Positions 32,349 through 41,414 of a stretch of 41,625 bases of DNA are shown piece after piece (the first letter of the stretch is position 1; each line of letters begins with the position of its first letter). The position numbers were made by a program, and so were the translations under genes. The stretch lies in contig JAFGSI010000058.1 of NCBI GenBank assembly GCA_016934715.1, positions 1 through 41,625 on the forward strand. Direction: 5' to 3'. The notes beneath the pieces are model-generated. The model did no database searches and was not told the origin of the DNA. It worked only from the letters and a program-made list of their open reading frames with translations. The stretch comes from Anaerolineales bacterium (GTDB taxonomy: Bacteria > Chloroflexota > Anaerolineae > Anaerolineales > Villigracilaceae).

Positions 32349-35300
32349 ATGACACGCGCTGAAAACAAAGCCAACCGTCTACTACAAATCGAAGCCCTGC
32401 TCTTGAGCCATCCGGAGGGATTGACCCAAGCCGAGATCGCCCGCAAGCTTGGTGTGGATCGCTCGACGGTTAACCGCTACTTCCGGGACATGCCGAACCA
32501 GTTCCCCTACTACGAGAACGGAGATGGTCGATTGTTCATCGACCGGCAGGCGTACCTGGTCAATGTGCGGCTGGGGTTACATGAGGCGATGGCCGTGCAT
32601 CTGGCAACACGGATGCTGGCGACGCGCATGGATCGAAAGAATCCGCACGCAGCCTCGGCCCTGCGCAAACTCGGCCTGGCGCTGGAACGCCTGGCACCGC
32701 GCATCAGCCAGCACGTGCAACAATCGGCAGACGTGATGGACGAAGCTGCCCAGCGCCACGATCCGGTCTACCTGCAATCGCTCGAAAAGCTGACGCTGGC
32801 GTGGGCGGAGAAACACAAGGCGCAGATCTGGCATCACAGCGAGAAAGCGGACAAGGTTTTCGAATACCTGCTCTGCCCGTATTTCATCGAACCTTATGCG
32901 GTCGGGCAGACCACGCACGTCATCGGCTTAAGCGAACCGCCAGGCAAGATCCGCACCATGAAGATCGAACGCATCAAGCGGGTGGAGTTGACCCGCGACC
33001 CCTATGAGATCCCCCCTGACTTCGACCCACGCAGCCTGCTAGCAGATGCCTGGGGGATCTGGTACACCGAAAACGAGCCGGTGGAAGTAACACTCAAGTT
33101 CCACCCGCGCGTCGCCCAGCGGGTGCGCGAGACCCGCTGGCACCGCTCGGAAGAAGAGACCGAACAGCCGGATGGATCGATCCTGTGGAAGGCAAAGGTG
33201 GCCGAACCGCAGGAGATGATCCCATGGATCCGCGGATGGGGGGCAGATTGCGAGGTGGTGGGGCCAGAGGGGCTACGGAAGGCGCTGGAGAAGGAGACAA
33301 AGAGATTGGCGATGGTATATGGGATAGGGAATATACAGCCAGAAGATGACCTGATTGCTCACCGGCGAAAGGATGGAGAAGAGCAGTCGCTTATCACTCA
33401 TCTTGTTGAAGCCTCGCAACTGGCCGGGGAATTTGCAGCAAAAGTCGGGTTGTCGGAAATTGGAAAAACAATGGGGTTATTGCACGATTTTGGCAAGGCC
33501 GGCAAAGTGTATCAGAATTATTTGCGCTCGGCTGAAGGATTGATAAATCCTGATGAGGATGATTATGTAGATTACAAGGCAAAAAAAGGAAAGATTGACC
33601 ATTCAACAGCCGGAGCACAACTTGTTTATCAAAAACTGATTAACCGTGGCCGAGAAGGTAAGCACCTAGCGCAGTTTTTAGCGCTGGCTATTGCATCCCA
33701 TCATTCGGGACTAATAGATTGTCTGAAACCCGACGGTGCAAACGAATTTCAGCGGCGGATCGAAAAACCAGACGAAGACACCCATATTACAGAAGCACGT
33801 CAAAAATTGCATCTTGTCGAAAAGCAACTGGATGAGATTTTGTCACAGCCGATTGAAAAACATTTCTTTGAAAGATTAATGGGCATGAAAGATTCCGAGC
33901 AGGATACGACCCTGCCATTCAAACATGGCTTGCTGGCGCGTTTCCTTCTCAGTTGCGTGCTGGAAGCCGACCGCCTGAATACTGCCGATTTTGAGAATCC
34001 TGGCAATGAAACAATTCGAAACTACGGAAAATACCTTCCCTGGGAGGTTCTCATTGAACGACTAGAAGCAAAGTTCGCTGAGTTTGCCCAAGTGACTGAC
34101 AAAATGGAGGCAGACAGCCGCGCCAGAGAAGTAAACGAACTACGAACGCAGGTAGCGAAAGCTTGTCTCGATATGGCGGGAAGCCCCAAAGGCATTTACC
34201 AGTTAACTGTCCCAACAGGTGGTGGCAAAACGCTGGCAAGCCTGCGCTTTGCCCTGCACCACGCGCAGGCATACAAGATGGACAGGGTTTTCTATATCGT
34301 TCCCTACATCACCATCATTGACCAGAATGCCGGCAAAGTACGAGAAATTTTGGAAACAGAAAGCGAGCGTGACAAAATCATTCTCGAACATCACTCCAAT
34401 CTAACACCGGAAAAGGAAACCCGCCGGCACAATTTGCTGGCGGAAAACTGGGATGCGCCGGTCGTATTCACCACACAGGTTCAATTTTTGGAAGCGCTGT
34501 TCGACTCGGGTACACGCGACGCCCGCCGGATGCATCAACTGGCGAACTCAGTCATCATCTTAGACGAAGTGCAGACGGTTCCTATCAAAGTCACCCACAT
34601 GTTTCTGGCCGCACTGAAATTCTTGACTCATGATTGCGGCTCGACGATTGTACTTTGTACCGCTACCCAACCGCCATTCGAGAACACAGGCAATCCCTAT
34701 CGTGACTTGAACATCACTTCGGAGCAACATATTGTCTCAAACGAACCGGAATTGTTTGACAAATTGAAGCGTGTTGAAGTCCATGATGAGCGCAAGCCAG
34801 GCGGTATGAGCTATGCCGAAATTGCCGATTTGGCGGAACAAGCTTTACAGGAAAAAGGCAGTGTCCTGGTAGTGGTCAATATACGCGCTTCAGCGCAGGT
34901 ACTGTATCAGGAGATCAAAGGACGGCCATTGAGCGCGAAAGTTTATCATTTGAGTACCAATATGTGTCCCGCGCATCGAGTAGATGTGCTGGAAAATAAA
35001 ATAAAACCAAAACTCAAGAGCAACGAACCAGTGATTTGCGTCAGTACCCAACTCATCGAAGCAGGTGTGGATATTGATTTCGGCGCGGTCATCCGCGCCC
35101 TGGCGGGGCTGGATTCGATTGCCCAGTCTGCAGGGCGCTGTAACCGTCACGGGGTGCGCGATGGGCTGGGGAGTGTGTGGGTAGTCAATCTGCAGGATGA
35201 GAATCTAGACAAATTGACAGACATCAAGACCGGACGCGACCATGCTCAAAGGGTTCTCGATGATTTCAGTGATAGTCCCGAAGCATTTGGTAAAGATCTC

Positions 35301-35816
35301 ATTGGGCTGAGCGCCATTGCCGCTTATTACAATTTCTACTACCAGGCGCGCAAAGATCAGATGGATTATCCAGTAAGTAAGGATTCGTCCATTGGCAAAG
35401 ATGACAATTTGTTCAATCTGCTTTCATGGAACAAAGACGCCGTGGATTCTTATCAACGAACTCACCAAACACATCCCGACATTCTTTTACGCCAGTCCTT
35501 CAAATCCGCCGCTGGAGAATTCCGGGTGATGGATGCGATCACACGCGGCGTTGTTGTGCCATACAAAGAAGGCGGTGAAGTTATCAGCGACCTGTGCGGC
35601 GCGTTTGCGCTGGAAAAACAGGGCAAGTTGCTCAAACGAGCACAGCGGTATTCAGTCAATTTGTTCACGCACCAATTCGATAAACTGTGCAAAGCGGGAG
35701 CTATCAGGGAGGTTCAGGAAGGAGCAGGAGTTTTTTATTTGAACGAGCAGTATTACAGCCCAGAGTTTGGCTGGAGTGACAAACCAGTCAGCGACATGAC
35801 ACTACACATAGTGTAA
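32349..35816 (+). CDS. cas3: HTH-WYL regulator fused to type I-C Cas3 (HD nuclease-helicase)
   Basis: The 1155-residue frame joins two proteins. Residues 1-60 are an HTH (LTQAEIARKLGVDRSTVNRY). About 155-230 resemble a WYL ligand-sensing domain, and 245-322 the WCX end (KALEKETKRLAMVYG). Cas3 then begins near DDLIAHRRK. HD residues are His379-Asp380 (LLHDFGK), His418 (KIDHSTAG) and His451-His452. Helicase motifs are VPTGGGKT (621-628), DEVQ (739-742), TATQPP (771-776), STQLIEAGVDID (about 898) and QSAGRCNRHG (about 926). Cas3 would nick and unwind DNA recruited by Cascade, while the N-terminus should bind DNA and a nucleic-acid-like ligand. An in-frame ATG at 33312 (Met322) could start a separate 834-residue Cas3, but its nearest AAGGAG is 15 bases away. 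Sample GC is 73% at 32641-32700 and 33% at 33541-33600, showing a sharp change after the join. Confidence 0.92.
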   Translation: MTRAENKANRLLQIEALLLSHPEGLTQAEIARKLGVDRSTVNRYFRDMPNQFPYYENGDGRLFIDRQAYLVNVRLGLHEAMAVHLATRMLATRMDRKNPHAASALRKLGLALERLAPRISQHVQQSADVMDEAAQRHDPVYLQSLEKLTLAWAEKHKAQIWHHSEKADKVFEYLLCPYFIEPYAVGQTTHVIGLSEPPGKIRTMKIERIKRVELTRDPYEIPPDFDPRSLLADAWGIWYTENEPVEVTLKFHPRVAQRVRETRWHRSEEETEQPDGSILWKAKVAEPQEMIPWIRGWGADCEVVGPEGLRKALEKETKRLAMVYGIGNIQPEDDLIAHRRKDGEEQSLITHLVEASQLAGEFAAKVGLSEIGKTMGLLHDFGKAGKVYQNYLRSAEGLINPDEDDYVDYKAKKGKIDHSTAGAQLVYQKLINRGREGKHLAQFLALAIASHHSGLIDCLKPDGANEFQRRIEKPDEDTHITEARQKLHLVEKQLDEILSQPIEKHFFERLMGMKDSEQDTTLPFKHGLLARFLLSCVLEADRLNTADFENPGNETIRNYGKYLPWEVLIERLEAKFAEFAQVTDKMEADSRAREVNELRTQVAKACLDMAGSPKGIYQLTVPTGGGKTLASLRFALHHAQAYKMDRVFYIVPYITIIDQNAGKVREILETESERDKIILEHHSNLTPEKETRRHNLLAENWDAPVVFTTQVQFLEALFDSGTRDARRMHQLANSVIILDEVQTVPIKVTHMFLAALKFLTHDCGSTIVLCTATQPPFENTGNPYRDLNITSEQHIVSNEPELFDKLKRVEVHDERKPGGMSYAEIADLAEQALQEKGSVLVVVNIRASAQVLYQEIKGRPLSAKVYHLSTNMCPAHRVDVLENKIKPKLKSNEPVICVSTQLIEAGVDIDFGAVIRALAGLDSIAQSAGRCNRHGVRDGLGSVWVVNLQDENLDKLTDIKTGRDHAQRVLDDFSDSPEAFGKDLIGLSAIAAYYNFYYQARKDQMDYPVSKDSSIGKDDNLFNLLSWNKDAVDSYQRTHQTHPDILLRQSFKSAAGEFRVMDAITRGVVVPYKEGGEVISDLCGAFALEKQGKLLKRAQRYSVNLFTHQFDKLCKAGAIREVQEGAGVFYLNEQYYSPEFGWSDKPVSDMTLHIV

Positions 35817-35827
35817 AGGAGGTCTCG

Positions 35828-36559
35828 ATGCATTATCAAAACAGCGTGACGTTCAAGGTGTGGGGCAGGTACGCCCTGTTCACCGACCCGCTGACTCGCA
35901 TCGGCGGCGAAAAATACTCCTATCAGGTTCCCACCTACGAGGCATTGAAGGGGGTCCTGAGTTCGGTGTATTGGAAACCGACTATCATTTGGGTCATAGA
36001 TAAGGTGCGGGTGATGAAGCCCATCCGCACACAACCGCGCGGCACAAAACCCATCAAATTCCAGTCGGGTGGCAACGACCTGTCCATTTATACCTATCTT
36101 GCCGATGTCGAGTACCAGGTGCAGGCACATTTTGAGTGGAATGAAAACCGCCCCGACCTGGAAAACGACCGCAACGAAAACAAGCATTTTTACGTGGCGC
36201 GGCGGATGATCGAGCGCGGCGGACGGCGTGATGTGTTTCTCGGCACGCGCGAGTGCCAGGGATATGTTGAGCCGTGTGAATTTGGCGAGGGCGATGGTGA
36301 TTACGACAACTATCTTGACGAAATGTCGTTTGGATTGATGTTTCATGGCTTCGACTATCCCGATGAAGACAAACCGGGCGAGTTTTGGGCACGGTTCTGG
36401 GAGCCCAAAATGAACAAGGGCGTGATTCAGTTCATTCACCCGAAGGCATGCAAGGTTCGCAAATTCGTGCGCCCGATGAAAGCCAACCCGCCTGACACGT
36501 TGGGGCTGGAAAAAGACGCCTTGCTGGAAGGCTACGCGGAAGGAGACGGCGTGAAATGA
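35828..36559 (+). CDS. cas5c: type I-C Cas5 (crRNA-processing)
   Basis: The 243-residue protein begins with the Cas5 N-terminal strand VTFKVWGRYALFTDP and continues with YSYQVPTYEALKGVLSSVYW, a signature of the I-C (Cas5d) family. In type I-C, Cas5 cleaves precursor crRNA in place of Cas6 and holds the 5' handle in Cascade. No cas6 is present, which fits. AAGGAGG at 35817-35823 is a strong ribosome site. The stop overlaps cas8c by four bases (ATGA). Confidence 0.95.
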   Translation: MHYQNSVTFKVWGRYALFTDPLTRIGGEKYSYQVPTYEALKGVLSSVYWKPTIIWVIDKVRVMKPIRTQPRGTKPIKFQSGGNDLSIYTYLADVEYQVQAHFEWNENRPDLENDRNENKHFYVARRMIERGGRRDVFLGTRECQGYVEPCEFGEGDGDYDNYLDEMSFGLMFHGFDYPDEDKPGEFWARFWEPKMNKGVIQFIHPKACKVRKFVRPMKANPPDTLGLEKDALLEGYAEGDGVK

Positions 36560-38514
36560 ACTGGATTCAAAGCCTGTATGAGACGTATGAGAATTGCCAA
36601 CACATGATTGGTTATTCAGCAGAATCAGCCAGACCATTGTTGCCTGTTTGCCATATCACAACCAAAACACATGTTGAAGTTGCAATAGATGGAAATGGCA
36701 ATTTTCGTAGAGCGCAAATTGTTGATAAGGATGACTCGACCACGATTATCCCTGCAACAGAAAGTTCTGCCAGTCGCGCGGGAAGCAAGCCGGAATGTCA
36801 TCCTTTGAGTGATAAATTGCAGTACCTTGCAGGCGATTTCTCAAATTATGGCGGTGAAGTCACTTCCGGCTTTGCCAGTGACCCGTCAGAACCTTACATG
36901 AAATTTGTGGAATTGCTTACAGATTGGTGCAATTCGCCATACGGTCATCCTAAAACCCGTGCAATATTGTCATACATCAAAAAGAAAACTCTGATGGATG
37001 ACCTTGCGGCACACAAAGTCTTGTTGGTTGACAGTAATGGGAAACTGCTCAGCAAAGAAGCAGCAACGCGCGACAAAACTGTAAAAGACATTTTTTCAGT
37101 TCTCAACGCTCAAGACAATGCCGTTGTTCGCTGGGTGGTAGAAATTCCAGGGGATTTGGAAAGCAGAGCGTGGCGAGATACAACTTTGTGGAAAAGTTGG
37201 TTAAATTACTATCTTGAAAGCAAAGATGAAAAAGATGTTTGTCTGGTTACAGGGCAAACGCAGATTCTTACAACCAATCATCCAAAGTACATTCGCCGCG
37301 AGGGCGACAACGCAAAACTGATTTCATCCAACGATACTAGCGGTTTTACCTTTCGAGGGCGTTTCATCACTGATGCTCAGGCGTGTGGTGTTGGAGTAGA
37401 GACATCTCAAAAGGCTCACTCTGCGTTGTCCTGGCTTATCAGCAAACAAGGCTATTTGGAAGGAGACTTGGCTGTCGTTGCCTGGGCAACATCGGGTGCG
37501 AAAGTGCCGCAGCCGACCGATGACCCCATTACCATCTATGGCGAAATGCTGCCCGAAGAAAGAAGTAGCGCTGACACCGCCCAATTTATAGCCTTGCAAC
37601 TCAAAAAGAAAATCGCAGGCTATCGTCAGGATATCAAGGACACGACTGATGTGGTCGTGATGGCAGTGGATTCGGCGACCCCAGGGCGGTTATCCATCGT
37701 TTATTACCGCGCTCTGAAAGGCTCCGAATTCTTGGAGCGAATTGAAACCTGGCACGAGACCTGCGCCTGGCGGCACGCATACAGGACAAAAGTAGTGCAG
37801 GACAAAGAAACCGGCAAGGTCAAGCGAGTAACTGTTCCATTCTACGGCGCGCCTGCCCCTGCCGATATTGCCGAAGCCGCGTATGCGAGCAATCGCAATG
37901 GCAAATTCGAACTCGATGACAAACTCAAAAAAGCCACCATCAAGCGATTGCTTCCCTGCATTGTGGATGGTCAGCCCATCCCGCGCGACCTTGTGGAGTC
38001 GGCAGCCAGAAGAGCGTCCAACAGGGTTGGGCTGGACAACTGGCAGTGGGAAAAAACTTTGAGTATCGCCTGTGCGTTATTTCGAAAATACAAACATGGA
38101 AAGGAGAAGTACGAAATGTCACTCGACGAAACCCGAACATCTAGGGATTATCTTTACGGCAGGCTTCTGGCGATGGCCGATGTGATGGAAGAGCGCGTAT
38201 TGTCTAACCAGGAAAAGAATCGCCCAACCAACGCAACCCGCTATATGCAGCTGTTTTCCCAGCGTCCCTTCGGCACCTGGAAACAAATTCACGAACTGCT
38301 TACGCCTTATTTCATGCGGCTGGGTGATAAAGCCGGATATTACAAAAGCCTGATTGGGAAGGTCGAAAACCTGTTTGCGTCTGAAGATTTCATCAGCAAC
38401 AAGCCGCTGACGGGTGAGTATCTGCTTGGCTATTACTGCCAGCGGCAAAAGATGTGGGAGAAGAAAGACAAGCCCGCTTCTGAAGAAAACGACAACGCCA
38501 ACTCAAACGAATAA
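36556..38514 (+). CDS. cas8c: type I-C large subunit Cas8c (Csd1)
   Basis: The 652-residue protein matches Csd1/Cas8c in length and in landmark segments: MNWIQSLYETYENC at the start, a central CLVTGQ segment and YHxxLP-like Y-rich helices, and a C-terminal helical bundle. It is the Cascade large subunit that recognises the PAM and recruits Cas3. The C-terminal part can also be translated separately as Cas11c from an internal start. The gene is AT-richer than the host; a hand-counted 60-nt sample (36661-36720) is 37% GC. It is coupled to cas5c by ATGA and followed 34 bp later by cas7c. Confidence 0.93.
   Translation: MNWIQSLYETYENCQHMIGYSAESARPLLPVCHITTKTHVEVAIDGNGNFRRAQIVDKDDSTTIIPATESSASRAGSKPECHPLSDKLQYLAGDFSNYGGEVTSGFASDPSEPYMKFVELLTDWCNSPYGHPKTRAILSYIKKKTLMDDLAAHKVLLVDSNGKLLSKEAATRDKTVKDIFSVLNAQDNAVVRWVVEIPGDLESRAWRDTTLWKSWLNYYLESKDEKDVCLVTGQTQILTTNHPKYIRREGDNAKLISSNDTSGFTFRGRFITDAQACGVGVETSQKAHSALSWLISKQGYLEGDLAVVAWATSGAKVPQPTDDPITIYGEMLPEERSSADTAQFIALQLKKKIAGYRQDIKDTTDVVVMAVDSATPGRLSIVYYRALKGSEFLERIETWHETCAWRHAYRTKVVQDKETGKVKRVTVPFYGAPAPADIAEAAYASNRNGKFELDDKLKKATIKRLLPCIVDGQPIPRDLVESAARRASNRVGLDNWQWEKTLSIACALFRKYKHGKEKYEMSLDETRTSRDYLYGRLLAMADVMEERVLSNQEKNRPTNATRYMQLFSQRPFGTWKQIHELLTPYFMRLGDKAGYYKSLIGKVENLFASEDFISNKPLTGEYLLGYYCQRQKMWEKKDKPASEENDNANSNE
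38116..38514 (+). CDS. cas11c: internal cas11c small subunit within cas8c
   Basis: An in-frame ATG at codon 521 of cas8c is preceded by AAGGAG at 38101-38106 with nine-base spacing, a good ribosome site inside a coding region. The 132-residue product begins MSLDETRTSRDYLYGRLLAM and is all-helical, ending at the cas8c stop. In characterised type I-C systems the small subunit Cas11c is made this way, from within cas8c, and is needed for a full Cascade. The prediction here rests on that knowledge plus the visible ribosome site and position. Confidence 0.82.
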   Translation: MSLDETRTSRDYLYGRLLAMADVMEERVLSNQEKNRPTNATRYMQLFSQRPFGTWKQIHELLTPYFMRLGDKAGYYKSLIGKVENLFASEDFISNKPLTGEYLLGYYCQRQKMWEKKDKPASEENDNANSNE

Positions 38515-38548
38515 TCCAACCATTTCATGATCAAAAGGAGACTTTGCC

Positions 38549-39409
38549 ATGACTACTCTCTCAAAGAAAATTGATTTTGCCGTGATTGTAACCGTCCAGC
38601 ACGCCAACCCCAACGGCGACCCGCTCAACGGCAACCGCCCGCGTACCACCTACGAAGGCTTTGGCGAAATGTCTGATGTATCCATCAAACGCAAGATTCG
38701 CAACCGCCTGATGGAAATGGGCAAATCGATTTTCGTGCAATCCGACGACAACCGCGTGGACAATTATGGCAGTCTGCGCGAACGGGCGGAAAAAGAGATT
38801 GCGAAAGAAATATGGAAAGACGACAAGAAATTCCGCGAGGCTGTTTGCCAGAAATGGATAGATGTGCGCGCCTTTGGGCAATTATTTGCTTTTAGCGCCC
38901 AAAAACAGGGCGAAGGTGTGTCTGTTGGCATTCGCGGTCCTGTTTCCGTTCACCCCGCTTTTTCAGTGGCTACTGTCCTTGACCGATCAGCGAGCATTCA
39001 AATCACCAAAAGCGTGAGCGGCGAACCGAGCGAAAAACGCGGCTCCGATACAATGGGCATGAAGCACCGCGTTGAGCATGGTGTCTATGTTTTCTATGGC
39101 AGTATGAATCCACAGCTCGCCACCAAAACCGGTTTTTCGGACGAAGATGCCGAAGCCATCAAAGAAGCCATCCGAACCCTGTTCCGCAATGATGCTTCAT
39201 CGGCGCGGCCCGAGGGCAGCATGGAGGTTTACAAGGTCTATTGGTGGGAGCATAACAGCCCCAATGGACAGTATTCATCCGCCAAAGTTCATCGTCTTCT
39301 CAGCGTGAGCGTCAAGGATGGTGTAGAAGAACCCAGGAACATCGAGGATTACGCGATTACATTGGGCAAATTAGAAGGCTTGAATTGCGAGGAAATTGAC
39401 GGCGAGTAA
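38549..39409 (+). CDS. cas7c: type I-C Cas7 (Csd2) backbone protein
   Basis: The 286-residue protein shows the Csd2 signature: IVTVQHANPNGDPLNGNRPR near the start, VSIKRKIRNRL, WIDVRAFGQLFAF and GPVSVHPAFSVATV. Cas7 copies polymerise along the crRNA to form the Cascade backbone. AAAAGGAG precedes the ATG. The stop overlaps cas4 by one base (TAATG), and the GC content rises exactly after this point. Confidence 0.95.
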   Translation: MTTLSKKIDFAVIVTVQHANPNGDPLNGNRPRTTYEGFGEMSDVSIKRKIRNRLMEMGKSIFVQSDDNRVDNYGSLRERAEKEIAKEIWKDDKKFREAVCQKWIDVRAFGQLFAFSAQKQGEGVSVGIRGPVSVHPAFSVATVLDRSASIQITKSVSGEPSEKRGSDTMGMKHRVEHGVYVFYGSMNPQLATKTGFSDEDAEAIKEAIRTLFRNDASSARPEGSMEVYKVYWWEHNSPNGQYSSAKVHRLLSVSVKDGVEEPRNIEDYAITLGKLEGLNCEEIDGE

Positions 39410-40080
39410 TGACCAAGCCCGAATACTCCTCCGACGAACTCCTGCCGCTCTCGGGCATCCAGCACTTCGTCTTCTGCCGGCGGCAATGGGCGTTGATCCA
39501 CGTCGAGCACCAGTGGCGGGAGAACGTTCTGACCGCCGAAGGCCGGCTGCTGCACAAGCGCACGGATGACCCCTTCTTTACCGAGACCAGGAACGGGGTC
39601 ATCTCGGCGCGGGCGGTACCGATCGCTTCCTACCGGTTGGGGTTGTCGGGGATATGCGACGTGGTCGAGTTTACGGAGTCGCCGGAGGGCGTCAGGCTGC
39701 CCGGACGGACAGGACTCTACCTGGCCGCGCCGGTGGAATACAAGCGCGGGCGCGAGAAGCGCGATCCCTGCGACGAGGCCCAGCTGTGTGCCCAGGCGAT
39801 GTGCCTCGAGGAGATGCTTTCCATGGACATCCCGGTGGGCTATCTGTACTACGGCGAAACGCGCCACCGTGTCACCGTGGAACTGACGGCCGAGTTACGG
39901 CTGTTGGTACGCGAGATGTCCGAGGAGATGCATGCCTACTTCAAGCGCGGCTACACCCCGCGCGTGCGGATGTCGAAAGCCTGCCGATCCTGCTCGCTGG
40001 CCGACATTTGCCTGCCAGGATTGCAGGAGAACAACTTGTCGGCCTCCAAGTACATCCGCCAGCAGATCGAGGGTACATAG
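39409..40080 (+). CDS. cas4: Cas4 adaptation nuclease
   Basis: The 223-residue protein has the RecB-like nuclease layout of Cas4. IQHFVFCRRQWALIHVEHQW carries the first cluster cysteine, and VEYKRGREKRDP has the catalytic Glu/Lys. The last cysteines are CRSCSLADICLPG, completing the four-Cys iron-sulfur site. Cas4 trims prespacers and sets PAM choice and orientation with Cas1. The 60-nt sample 39601-39660 is 65% GC, host-like, in contrast to cas8c. Confidence 0.95.
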   Translation: MTKPEYSSDELLPLSGIQHFVFCRRQWALIHVEHQWRENVLTAEGRLLHKRTDDPFFTETRNGVISARAVPIASYRLGLSGICDVVEFTESPEGVRLPGRTGLYLAAPVEYKRGREKRDPCDEAQLCAQAMCLEEMLSMDIPVGYLYYGETRHRVTVELTAELRLLVREMSEEMHAYFKRGYTPRVRMSKACRSCSLADICLPGLQENNLSASKYIRQQIEGT

Positions 40081-40083
40081 GTC

Positions 40084-41115
40084 ATGAAGAAACTCGCCAA
40101 TGTCTTGTACGTGACCGTCCCTGAAGCCTATCTCTCCCTGGATGGGGAGAACGTGGTGGTCAAGAAGGAAGAGGCGGTATCCATGCGCCTGCCCTTGCAC
40201 AACCTGGAGAACATTGTCTGCTTCAGCTATCCGGGAGTCAGTCCTGCGCTGATGGGAGCGTGCGCCGACCGGGATGTGGGATTGTGCTTCTTGACACCGA
40301 ATGGCCGCTTCCTGGGCCGTGTCAGCGGCAAAGTGAAAGGCAACGTCTTACTGCGCAAGAAGCAGTACGAAGTGTCGGAGAAAACCGACGAAAGCGTCCC
40401 AATCGCTGCCTCCTTCCTGCTCGGGAAGGTGGCCAACTGTCGCAAGGTGATCGACCGGGCCGTGCGCGATCATGCCATGCTGGTGGATGTCCAGGCCTTG
40501 GAACAGGCTTCGGCTGCGCTAAAGGGGATCCTGGCCGTAATCTCGGAATGCAGGACCATCGGCGACCTGATGGCCTTCGAAGGGAGCGCGGCGAAGATCT
40601 ACTTCAGCGTCTTCGATCAATTGATCCTGCAGCAACGGGAGGACTTCACGTTTGAAGAACGTTCCCGCCGCCCGCCGCTGGACAATATGAACAGTTTGCT
40701 TTCCTTCCTGTATGTGCTCTTGACCAACGATGTTGCCTCGGCGCTCGAAACAGTCGGCCTGGACCCTTATGTCGGCTTCCTGCACCAGGATCGCCCCGGC
40801 CGTCCGTCGCTCGCCCTCGACCTGATGGAGGAACTGCGCCCGGTCTTCGGGGACCGGCTGGCGCTCTCGCTGGTCAACCGCAAGCAGGTCAGCGGAAAGG
40901 GGTTCACGCAAAAGGAGAGCGGCGGCATCCTGATGGACGACGAGACGCGCAAAGTGGTCCTGACTGCCTGGCAGGAACGCAAGAAAGAAGTGATCCTCCA
41001 CCCGTATCTCAAGGAACGGATCCCCTTCGGGCTGATCCCGCATGTCCAGGCGATGCTCCTCGCCCGGCATCTACGCGGCGACCTGGACGCCTATCCGCCC
41101 TTCTTCTGGAATTAG
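40084..41115 (+). CDS. cas1: Cas1 integrase (type I-C)
   Basis: The 343-residue protein is a full-length Cas1. The metal site is seen as FEGSAAKIYF (Glu), the GFLHQDRPGRPSLALDLMEE block (His and acidic pair), and the N-terminal beta domain includes NVLYVTVPEAYLSLDGENV. Cas1 with Cas2 inserts new spacers at the leader end of the array. It starts three bases after the cas4 stop and ends eight bases before cas2. Confidence 0.97.
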   Translation: MKKLANVLYVTVPEAYLSLDGENVVVKKEEAVSMRLPLHNLENIVCFSYPGVSPALMGACADRDVGLCFLTPNGRFLGRVSGKVKGNVLLRKKQYEVSEKTDESVPIAASFLLGKVANCRKVIDRAVRDHAMLVDVQALEQASAALKGILAVISECRTIGDLMAFEGSAAKIYFSVFDQLILQQREDFTFEERSRRPPLDNMNSLLSFLYVLLTNDVASALETVGLDPYVGFLHQDRPGRPSLALDLMEELRPVFGDRLALSLVNRKQVSGKGFTQKESGGILMDDETRKVVLTAWQERKKEVILHPYLKERIPFGLIPHVQAMLLARHLRGDLDAYPPFFWN

Positions 41116-41123
41116 AGGTCCCC

Positions 41124-41414
41124 ATGATGGTACTCATCACCTACGATGTCAGAACCGAAACCGAAGCCGGCAGGAGACGACTGCGCCGGGTGGCCAAGAA
41201 ATGCCAGGATTACGGTCAGCGCGTTCAGAATTCGGTCTTCGAGTGCATCATCGATGCGGCGCGCATGAAACAGTTGCAAGCCGCCCTGGAGAAGATCATC
41301 GATCCCGAAGTAGATTCTCTCCGTTATTACTATCTCGGAGATGAGTGGCGCAATCGCGTGGTTCATGTGGGTGCCAAGCCCAGCCTCGATCTGGAAGGAG
41401 CACTGATCGCATGA
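41124..41414 (+). CDS. cas2: Cas2 adaptation protein
   Basis: The 96-residue protein has the Cas2 ferredoxin-like fold starts: MVLITYDVRTETEAGRRRLR, then NSVFECIIDAARMKQL and DSLRYYYLGDEW. It forms the structural bridge of the Cas1-Cas2 integrase. AGAGG lies before two consecutive ATG codons (41124 and 41127); either can be the start. The stop is followed by the CRISPR leader. Confidence 0.95.
   Translation: MMVLITYDVRTETEAGRRRLRRVAKKCQDYGQRVQNSVFECIIDAARMKQLQAALEKIIDPEVDSLRYYYLGDEWRNRVVHVGAKPSLDLEGALIA

Noticed and set aside
32349-41414. A separate cas6 gene
   Set aside because: None is visible; type I-C uses Cas5 for crRNA processing, so its absence is normal.
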